64,000 bases of DNA from Setoptus koraiensis (taxonomy: Eukaryota; Arthropoda): assembly GCA_048013815.1 (NCBI GenBank), contig CM106585.1, positions 1,302,001 through 1,366,000 of the forward strand. Direction: 5' to 3'. The position numbers were made by a program, and so were the translations under genes. Positions 24,195 through 33,301 of the stretch are shown piece by piece. How positions within the stretch are numbered: position 1 is the stretch's first letter; each line of letters opens with the position of its first letter. Under the pieces are notes generated by a model. The model was not told the origin of the DNA. It did not search any database and worked only from the letters and a program-made list of their open reading frames with translations.

Positions 24195-24257
24195 TTAGCG
24201 CTTAATTTTAATTAAGTAGCTACTGGGGTAGTGATGTTGGATACGTTTATTCACGTG
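24195..24257 (+). repeat. 63-bp direct repeat, right copy
   Basis: Partner of 22628-22690, 1567 bases downstream. It is followed by about 2.5 tandem units of about 60 bp (24258-24402), each starting with an ATGTAATCCTATGGAG-like motif; the third unit is interrupted by the MITE at 24405. Confidence 0.85.
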
Positions 24258-24404
24258 ACCATGTAATCCTATGGAGGTTTGACTTAGTCTTATTTGTGAG
24301 AATCCTGCTAGACATCACACATGTATTCCTATGTAGATTCGACTTGGTCTATTATCGCTTCACTCGAAAATATTTCGTATGCAATCCTATGGAGATTTGG
24401 GGTG

Positions 24405-25170
24405 TAGTGCAGAATAGCGCCACACTCCGATTTCGATAAAACTTCACACATGGGACCCGTAGGGCCCCCTGACAACAGTTTGACTAGTCCGGAAGTGCGG
24501 AAACTTCCGGTTCCGGTTTTACATGAAATTCAAGATACAGGCTTAAAACTCGATATGCAGCTAGGTCAGAGTATGGAGAGCACACTGGCATCAATTACAG
24601 AATTATTCAACTTCCGGTTCTCAAGATATTCGAACAAATCTCCGTGTAGGACATGAACCCGCCGTAGTAAATGAATTGCAGTCACTTGAGCGGAGGGTAG
24701 AGGGCGTAGCCCGATACCCGAAGCGCTCATCAACCCTACCCGAAGGGTTCCCGTCGCACGCAGTCGTCGCGAGAGCGACGACGGAGATGTGACGGCCTCC
24801 AGACTACGAGGCCGCAGGCCGAGTCTTCAGATCAGTCTCAGCCATGTTTCTGAATACGGCGAAGCCATAAAATCTCTCAAAATGTTGGTCTCGCCCCTAT
24901 GGATATGTTCGCTTTTATCAACTTCCAAAGTTCACATGTCCAATCACCAGAGGCCGCTCTACCCAAGAATACCCAAGATACCTCAAAAAAATGCCCCAGA
25001 GACCGCTAGCGGACGTCGGGTATCGAGAAACGCCTCCCATGCGGTACCTCCGTTATTCAGGAACTGGGAATTTCCGCACTTCCGGAATACCCACATCGGT
25101 ATCAGGGTACAATACACTACCCGAAAATATGCAAAAATACCCAAAAAAACTGTGGCGCTATTCTGCACTA
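24405..25170. mobile_element. MITE-like element with 18-bp TIRs and TA target duplication
   Basis: Perfect terminal inverted repeats (GTGCAGAATAGCGCCACA, 24407-24424 and 25151-25168) are each flanked by TA, which fits a TA-targeting superfamily. The 766-base interior has no transposase. It contains the GC-rich repeat (24677-24825, minus), a TTCCGGTTCCGGTTTTAC block and a GGGTATTTTTG-rich end. The same interior occurs in opposite orientation at 34793-35758. It inserted into a short tandem array that resumes at 25171. Confidence 0.8.
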
Positions 25171-25194
25171 TAACCGAGATTTGACTAGGTCGAA

Positions 25195-26062
25195 TTTGTG
25201 CTGAGTTCGGTGGTGACAAATCGAACTTCAAAATTGAAAATCCGAATTTCTAATAAGAGTTTTAGCTGCTCGTCCAAAGTTAGTGGTTCAGTTTCCTTAG
25301 TTCCATGGTCGGAGTTCGGTGGTGACATTTCGAACTTCAAAATTGACAATTCGAATTTCTCATGATAGTTTCATCTGCTCGTTCGATGTTCGATGGTTGG
25401 AGTTCGAAGTTCGATGGCCAGAGTTCGGTGGTCAGAGTTCGGTGGTCACAACTCGAACTTCGAAATTCGAAATTGAAAATTCGAATTTCTGATGATAGTT
25501 TCATCTGCTCGGTCGGAGTTCGATGGTCAGAGTCGTTCGGTGGTCACAATTCGAAATTCGAAATTGAAAATTCGAATTTCTGATGATAGTTTCATCTGCT
25601 CGTTCGATGTTCGATGGTCAGAGTTCGATGGTCACATTTCGAACTTCGAAATTCGAAATTGAAAATTCGAATTTCTGATGATAGTTTCATCTGCTCGTTC
25701 GATGTTCGATGGTCAGAGTTCGATGGTCAATGTTCGATGGTCACATTTCGAACTCCGAAATTTGAAATTGAAAATTCGAATTTCGGACGATAGTTTCATC
25801 TGCTCTGTCGGAGTTCAGTGGTCAGAGTTCCGTGGTCAGAGCTCGATGGTCACAATTCGAAGTTCGAAATTCGAAATTGAAAATTCGAATTCCTGATGAG
25901 AGTTTCAGCTGCTCGTTCGATGTTAGATGGTCAGAGTTCCGTGGTCAGAGTTCTGCGGTGACAATTCGAACTTCGATATTGAAAATTCGAATTTCTGATG
26001 AGAGTTTCAGCTGCTTGTTCTATGTCCGATGGTCAGTGTTCGATGGTCACAATTCTAACTCC
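25195..26062. repeat. Tandem satellite-like array of 91-130-bp units
   Basis: At least seven units share TTTCATCTGCTCGTTCGATG, internal GGTCAGAGTTCG repeats and GAAATTGAAAATTCGAATTT. Successive TTTCATCTGCTC landmarks are 130, 91, 95, 109, 109 and 102 bases apart. The array runs into the 500-N gap, which it probably caused. Confidence 0.9.
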
Positions 26063-26562
26063 NNNNNNNNNNNNNNNNNNNNNNNNNNNNNNNNNNNNNN
26101 NNNNNNNNNNNNNNNNNNNNNNNNNNNNNNNNNNNNNNNNNNNNNNNNNNNNNNNNNNNNNNNNNNNNNNNNNNNNNNNNNNNNNNNNNNNNNNNNNNNN
26201 NNNNNNNNNNNNNNNNNNNNNNNNNNNNNNNNNNNNNNNNNNNNNNNNNNNNNNNNNNNNNNNNNNNNNNNNNNNNNNNNNNNNNNNNNNNNNNNNNNNN
26301 NNNNNNNNNNNNNNNNNNNNNNNNNNNNNNNNNNNNNNNNNNNNNNNNNNNNNNNNNNNNNNNNNNNNNNNNNNNNNNNNNNNNNNNNNNNNNNNNNNNN
26401 NNNNNNNNNNNNNNNNNNNNNNNNNNNNNNNNNNNNNNNNNNNNNNNNNNNNNNNNNNNNNNNNNNNNNNNNNNNNNNNNNNNNNNNNNNNNNNNNNNNN
26501 NNNNNNNNNNNNNNNNNNNNNNNNNNNNNNNNNNNNNNNNNNNNNNNNNNNNNNNNNNNNNN
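26063..26562. other. Assembly gap, 500 N
   Basis: Exactly 500 N between the satellite array and the first base of the inverted FAS1-gene copy. Confidence 0.99.
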
Positions 26563-29201
26563 CTTCATGGCTTTCGATCCAAAACTGTTTCAACAAGACT
26601 ATCTTTCGCAATTTCTGCATAAATTAACATCTATTGATAATGAAATCAATTCTTGGTTGCTTGATATCTGTACATAAACGAGGTTTATTATTTTGTTGCT
26701 GGATGAATGGGCTACTATACTACAAAGAATAAAACAAAATAGTTACATAATTGATCGAATAACAATCAAACATATAACAATAATTATACATTTACAACAT
26801 TTATCTTGCTGGATAATAGAGTGTGCCGATTATGACAGTATCTATAAGGTTCCATCAATCACATGAATCACTCCATTGGTCGCCGCGACATCAGAGTATG
26901 AAAAGTTGACATCGTTGACAGAGAAATAGTCTGTGGTGACAGAAGAATATTGAGATGAAAAATACAGTTATAGTGTCTTAGTATTTGAATGAGACCATGA
27001 GCAGAATTCATGTACGATATAATTGATGATTGAGTTTTATATAAGTCAGTAGGACATACCGTTCATTTGGCGTAACAATAATTCATCGCCCAGCGAATTT
27101 GTTATACTCAATCTCGGGACTGACTGGCCTCCCTGAATTATTGTGGTTACATTGCTTAAAGCTATCGCAGATGTAAACACTGTCGGCTGGCTCAGATGCT
27201 TCAACAAAAATCCTTGAAATAGTCGACGAAATATAGCGAAATGAGAGCAGCAGTTAGTTTAGTTATTTAGCAAATGTTATGTTCAAACAATTATAACAAT
27301 ATCAATCGAAGAGATAAAACTTACTTCTAGCTACATCAGTGTCGCGATTAAGGAACTCTCTGTCGTTGGCCGATAATTTGCTAAATGCATAATCTGACGG
27401 TGCAAATAATGTAAATGGGCCAGATTTGGATAATTGTTGTTCTAGGCCTGTATTTCGTACTATTCTAGTTAAGTTGCTTAGTATTGGCGATTTGGATATT
27501 ATGTCCATTATATCGCCAGGAGTTGGATATAGTACACGATCTACTAAAAGCAAAGCTATATTATCCTCTTGTACACCGCTCAACACAACAGAACCGGAAG
27601 CAGTAAGTATTGTGTTGTTCCTATACCAATTGAAAACAATATCTTTATCATTGATTGTATTCAATGTCTGACCATCTGGTATCATATTTATATATTCAAA
27701 TGTTGTTTCAAGAATGTGATAGTTGACTAGATCCTCTAATTTTTGATTATTCCTTTCCAGCATTTGTATTATTTGTTTTGGCAATTTATCGATAGCCTGA
27801 TCAGTGGGCACCAATATAACATAGTTTGTTGCTTGTTTTAGAAATTTTGCCGAATTAGCCTTATGCAACAATTTTACAAATTTGTTTGCCGACATCATAG
27901 ATGACAATTCTTCAATTAATCTCATATTTTTAGACATTGAATTATTATTCCAGCTAAATGTTGTTGTTGTTGCGTCCAAAGGATGTCTGATGGTACTAGT
28001 TCGATTGTTATTGTTGCTCGATCTATTATTATTTGTCATGACAAATATGTCTGGCCCATCAGAAAGTGTAGCAGCCCCACTAAACATACTCGTCGTTGTG
28101 GTCGGTGTATCTCTGACACCTTGATTGGTATAGTTTCCAAAAGTGTTAGATGTCGACTCGAAACCATCCGATGTATTAATGCTACTAGTAATGGTATCTA
28201 TGGCACTGGGCTCTCTTATTATGGGCTGATTGAATTGATTGATACCCGACTCAAATCTACCTATCCTACTGGAGTCAATGTTTTCAATTTCGCGATCTCC
28301 AACAAATGAACTATTATTTCTATTTGACAATGACTCGAATGAATTTCTCAGCCATCGTGGAACTATGATACGATCAATGGAATTCACAACACCATTTCCA
28401 GATGAACCTACCAACTTGATGGTTGTCATTTGTTCATCCAGTAGATAAACGTTTGCTAGTGAGAGCGATGACAGAGCGATATTTGGTTATTTGGTTTGCA
28501 TATTAATAAATTTCGATCACAACAAACAGTGTAATTATGGAGGGAGAATGAGGTAAAAATAAAAAACAACTTACGTTTGATGTTCTTGGCTGTGACAAAT
28601 TGGCCCGCGTTTAGAGTTGGCAATCGGACTCTCATTGATATCAGTTTACCAAATTGAGCTCCATCAACGATATGTCCTTTTATGATATCTGAAATTTATT
28701 TCGTTGACAAGATCGTTTGATTATTGTAATTGATTAGCATTATTGAAGGATTCAGTTTATTGACTCATCATCTGCATCTAAAGGGTAGCTTACCAAGGAG
28801 AGCAGCTGGGTCCGAGTTGAGCAATGCTTTGCCTTTGTCAGATAGCTGATCAAAGGCATCATTAGTGGGCGCCAATATTGTTATCGGTCCAGAATCTAAA
28901 TTTGTATCAAGTTAGCAAAGCAGGGCGATGTCGTTAGATATTGGATAATATTTAAAATTAAAATACAACTAATATGCGCCGGTTTGGCATAAAGAAGCAC
29001 AACTCACCTTTTTTGAGTTCTGAATCGAAACCAGATAGTCGCAAATATGAGCTAAAAGTAGAAAGGTTTCTGCTCTGATTAATTAGCTCAATCACTGTAG
29101 GTGATTGGTTCGTAATGTTGACAAATTTGTTCACCACATAAACCATACCATTGGTGGCTCTTGTGGCCGCCACTACTGGCTGACCATCAATAACAACAAT
29201 C
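26563..29201 (-). repeat. Right arm of 2.6-kb inverted duplication
   Basis: Reverse complement of 1-2639; the coordinates map as 29202 minus the left position. It begins at the very first base after the gap. Confidence 0.9.
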
Positions 29202-32200
29202 TTTTTGTCTGGTATACTAGACAATATTAGTTTTCTTTTTGACATACTAGGTATAATTGTGTCCTTCAATAAATCTTTGGGCGTCATTAGACTGAAGGAC
29301 AGATGATCTAAAAGTAATTGTCTTGCTTGTTGCGAGGAACAATCAATATTATATGGCTGATTAAAAGAATAGACACTCTGTTGGCTTCTATCATCATTGT
29401 TAGTGCTGGTGAGATCAACGCCCGAAATGATGCCACAAACAGTTTCCATGGATTAATCAAGTGTAGAGACGCGGACTTCATTGTGCATGAGATAGATCTG
29501 GAGGGAAATTCAGCACATTTAACTAATACAAAGATCCCTGACGACGAAAAACTTGAGGTGCAAGACAGTCCAAAACTTGACAGCATTTTAAATCAAGAAC
29601 AAATCGATTCTATTGATGCGGTCATGAAAGCTATTCCTTACCTGAAATTAATTGAAAGACGACCAATATGAATAAAGAAGCCAGTACAGAATTGCATCAG
29701 CGATCAGTAGCTAATTTGAAGAATAGATAGCACAACCGTTGTCCGATCACCTAATCGGATAGAACGATGAATACGAACAATATATTTTGATTAAACGCTA
29801 AAGGACGAATGAAGCCTTTCGTTATAGCTAACGTAGAGAGGCGGCGAGCTCGCTTCCAATTTTTTATTTTCTGTTCTGCAAATCAAACACTCCCAACTCC
29901 CACACTCTCCGAAAATCTCAAAATCTTCACCCGCGGCACTTTTAGAAACGTCGAAAGGAAGAAACACTAACGAGAACGAGAACGAGAACGAGAACGAGAA
30001 CACCACAGCTGACTTTCAGAAGGGGAATATGAATGGGCTTTTTTGCTGCACGGGGGGGAAAGCACACTTTTTCTCCACTGAAGCACACAGATTTCCGACA
30101 ACACGATGAAGGGGAAAACTCTATGGACTTTTTTGCTGTAAAAGGGGGAAAGAACGAAAATGCATCTGTAAAGACCGGCTCGCTCCGCTCGCCCGGCCTA
30201 ACAACAAGAAAGAAAAACTTTTGGCCTAGAGATCGATTGCAGCACACGTATTTTGTACTTTATAAAGAGAATAGAGACACCATGGATGCCATAAGCGAGT
30301 TAGCCTCAAGTCTCCACATTAAACCAACCTCCTTCGGATATTCGGGTACCAAGGATCGAAGAGCAGTTACCTCTCAGTGGATCAGCTGTTGGCAAATTGA
30401 ACCTAGTCGGCTCCTTAATGCCACCCCATTTCTTAAACGTTACTCTCGATTGCCTTGTCTTAAGGTAGGCAACTTTAGTTTTAGGAAACAACCTCTGAAA
30501 CTTGGTCAGCTAAAAGCAAACAAATTTGAGGTGACAATAAGGAACATAGTTTATGACATCAAAGACGTCATAGAAGAATTAATGAATTCCATAGCAAAGA
30601 ATGGATTTATAAACTATTTCGGTCTAGAGCGGTTTAGTACATACTCAAATCATACGTTCGAGATAGGACTTGCCATACTGCAAGAAAAATGGGAAAAAGC
30701 TGTCGATCTTATAATGTCATATCGTTATGATGAATCTACGAATAACAATAACCTTGAGACCTATTTCTGTCTTAGAAGTAAGTCTCAATTGCATAATCAA
30801 TTGTTGTTTTCGTAGCTAGCAATAGTTGTACCGGCATAACAAGTTCCTGTTAACTGTGGCTTTTCATTAATATAGATGGACATAGGCAAATTGAGAAATA
30901 GTTGAATCCAAGAGACAAGCGCGAATGTATTTTTAACTCATCATAGAAAAACCTAGGGTTTCGATTTTGATATTGTGCCAACCATAGCTGTGGAATGTTT
31001 TGTCAGCATGAGAAACATAACTTGAAATAACTCTGTGTAGATCTACACAGAGTTGTTTCAACATTCTGGTTCAGCAACAGTTCGCTAAATTGCTGTGCAG
31101 AGTGTTGTTTGCATGCTTAGGGGAGATGATCGCACCGTGATCATCCCATGATGACAGCTACGTAGTGAGATCATCGCAGTGTTCGAGACCATCCAGATCC
31201 CACTGCCTACACGTAATCGGTTCGGTCGTTTACTCACTGATGAAATATATCGGTGCTCAACAGAGGAAGTCAGTGAAAACTGATATGGCCATTCTCTTTG
31301 CAATCCTCGTATCATTCGAATTCCATGCTAGTGACAAAACCTGTCTGCATGATATTAGGCGTCTTAGATGCCAATGCCAATTGTTGATATTGAACTAGAC
31401 GCTGGAATGCCTGATCAGTGGGCATGAATATTGTTATTGGTTGCGTTGATTTAATTATCGAATTCAACAGGCCAGAATCAGCTAGACATTCTCTCAATTT
31501 ATTAAATGTCACCATTTGTCCGTCCAATCTCAGGCCACTATCATCCATAATCTCTGCAATTGTTCTATTTTGATAATATTCACCATTACTTGTTGATCTT
31601 ACAAGATTTGCCTTAACCAAATTGTTGTTGGTGTTATTTTTGTTATTGTTGGGCGCCAATAATTGTTGATTTACTATTGATGCTTGATTGTTATTGTTCG
31701 AGCTAGATTGCATCAATAGCTGACTCTGTCGCAATTTAGCCACTTGTTGTGCGGGTGTAAGTACCGGTAGCTGAGGTAATTTGTTGTTATTGTTGTTTGT
31801 TCCTGCTGTGACAGTAGAGGAATCGCCTGAGTTGCTGCTAATGAGCGAAGATGGCGACGAAGATTGAAAGTATAGCCTAGAACCGGCCACCGGAGTGTGC
31901 ACTTGAACCAATTTTCGTGCTTGCTTGTTACCATTGGTCGGATTCAAATCGAAATTGGCCCCCAATGAGCCATTATTGTCTATTTGTACCTGAAGTAATT
32001 TTTGTTTCCTAAATGAGGAAGGCGGCCGCGGAAAATTGTTTCCCTGCACCTGAATAGGAGCGCGTTGTTTTATGGGTATCACTTGTTGTAGGCTCTTTTG
32101 TTGTTCATTTGTCAACTGCTGATGGTTTGATTTCTGAAACATAGGTGGTACATGAGTTGTGGTAGTTGTGCTGGTGCTGAATATATCCCTGTTGTTATTT

Positions 32201-32640
32201 CGAGGCGTAGACAACTGCTGCTGACTAGCAACATTTATTTGTGGTTGTTGCTGCTGTTGACGCATTATGATGGGTGAAAAGAAATTTGTATTTGCGTTTA
32301 TGGTGCTAGGCGACAACGGAGTGATACGCTGGCCAGCAAAAACCGTCGGAGTGAAATTGGATGGTCCGAACGAAGGAGAGGGCGAAGTCGCAAAATTGCT
32401 CAACTGTTGTTTATTTCTAATGCTAGCTAGTGTTGAATTTACTTGTCCGCTTGCTTGGTTGCTTGAACGAATCAACGAATTTGGTGTTGTCAATTGAACC
32501 AATCGTCCCATTAAACCGGAACTAGGCAAAAGTAGAGCATGTTGTTGGACGCTCGACTTGATCGATTGATGGTTTCCGCCTAATATAGATGGCGCTACAA
32601 TGAGCGAAGATTGAAAGTATAGGTTACTATAGCACAACAT
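26842..32640 (-). CDS. FAS1-domain protein, copy B (longer, with upstream exon)
   Basis: Same gene as at 1-2360, on the minus strand. 3' exons are 26842-26930, 27060-27212, 27325-28455, 28575-28688, 28794-28895 and 29008 to about 29356-29449. A large upstream exon (about 31320-32605, with an acceptor-like CATTGTAG at about 32606) encodes a glutamine/asparagine/serine-rich region of about 350 residues and then the first half of a FAS1 domain (IAEIMDDSGL to the FMPTDQAF box). The second half of that domain (LLLDHLSFSL to ATNGMVYVVN) is in the 29 kb exon, so both belong to one gene. The intervening 1.9-kb intron holds an antisense PUS7-like sequence, and I could not fix its splice sites with consistent phase. 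No signal-peptide exon was found in the 430 bases before the next gene. Several amino-acid differences from copy A (such as N/Y, N/T, L/P) lie in the low-complexity linker. Confidence 0.8.
29435..30815 (+). pseudogene. Partial PUS7/TruD-like pseudouridine synthase, antisense in FAS1-gene intron
   Basis: Two blocks match eukaryotic PUS7. The first (about 29440-29670) has the N-terminal SFHGLIKxRDADFIVHEI type. The second (about 30225-30815) starts at YFVLYKENRDTMDAI and carries the TruD catalytic box GTKDRRA with its aspartate, then KVGNFSF, PLKLGQL and NGFINYFGLERFST. TruD-family enzymes convert uridine to pseudouridine in tRNA and mRNA. The C-terminal half of the family, including the rest of the catalytic domain, is absent. 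Between the blocks lie a (CGAGAA)n run at 29971-30001 and a 91-bp duplication (30030 and 30121). It is either a truncated gene copy or two exons of a gene cut by rearrangement; I favour a non-functional fragment. Confidence 0.7.
30816..31311. other. Intronic/intergenic segment with long palindrome
   Basis: No coding sequence is supported. It contains the palindrome at 31022-31061 and otherwise unremarkable AT-rich sequence. Confidence 0.5.
31022..31061. repeat. 40-bp near-perfect palindrome
   Basis: The central 26 bases (31029-31054, AACTCTGTGTAGA and its exact complement) form a perfect palindrome without a spacer. After one mismatch the symmetry continues for six bases on each side. Hairpin-forming; possibly a transposon relic. 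Confidence 0.85.
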
Positions 32641-33301
32641 ACAGGTGGTTATATGATGCTAGATTATTTGATAGCAGTCTATTGTTGTTTTTGTTAATTT
32701 TACACGGAATTGATTGGAATGACTATGTCATAAAGCATACTCATTCCAATGCGTAAATACAATACTTTTCCCAAGAATACCCGAAATACTGGGAAAAAGT
32801 ATGGCGATGTCTTCTACTATAGCCCGCATGCTCACATATGACAAGCCCAGCCATTTATTTCAAGCCGGTAGAATTCTAAATATAACCCATTGATATGCTT
32901 GTCATAACATCATAAAGTCGATCTCTCTAGGAGGAGATAAAATGCCTCCTCACATCTAGATCCATTCCCCTTGCGTTGTTATCTAAACAGAAAACTCGCC
33001 ATAGATCTATTTTAAGAGTTTCAAAAATGAGGGTCATGTGTTGAAATACGAGCCTCCGATTCTCCCTTAAGTAGGTATAAATAGATTCATAAGTCTCAAT
33101 GATTCATGTTTCAACTCACATAGTGTATCATCGCTCTTGTACGTATCGTGGTTTTTGTGAAAATTTATTCTTACAATTTACAAGCGAAAAAATATACGAC
33201 TGAGCTGTTTGAAGTTGACAACTGTTCCAAGCAACACTATCAATAGTCCTCAATAGTAAATCAGATCTTGTTTAGTCCCAATTCATCTTAATCGAGATAA
33301 A
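32641..33301 (+). promoter_or_regulatory. Region between FAS1 gene and toxin-like gene, with MITE end and 5' UTR
   Basis: The left part holds a fragment (about 32756-32822) resembling a terminus of the MITE family at 24405 (AGAATACCCGAAATACT, then TATGGCG and a CTACTATAG end). The right part holds the promoter and 5' untranslated region of the toxin-like gene. Confidence 0.5.
33076..33084 (+). promoter_or_regulatory. TATA box of toxin-like gene
   Basis: TATAAATAG, about 225 bases before the start codon of the signal-peptide exon. A transcription start near 33105-33115 would leave a 5' UTR of about 190 bases. Confidence 0.6.

Noticed and set aside
22628-24257. The 63-bp direct repeats as LTRs of a retrotransposon
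   Set aside because: Too short, diverged in the middle, no TG...CA ends, and the enclosed ORF has no gag or pol features.
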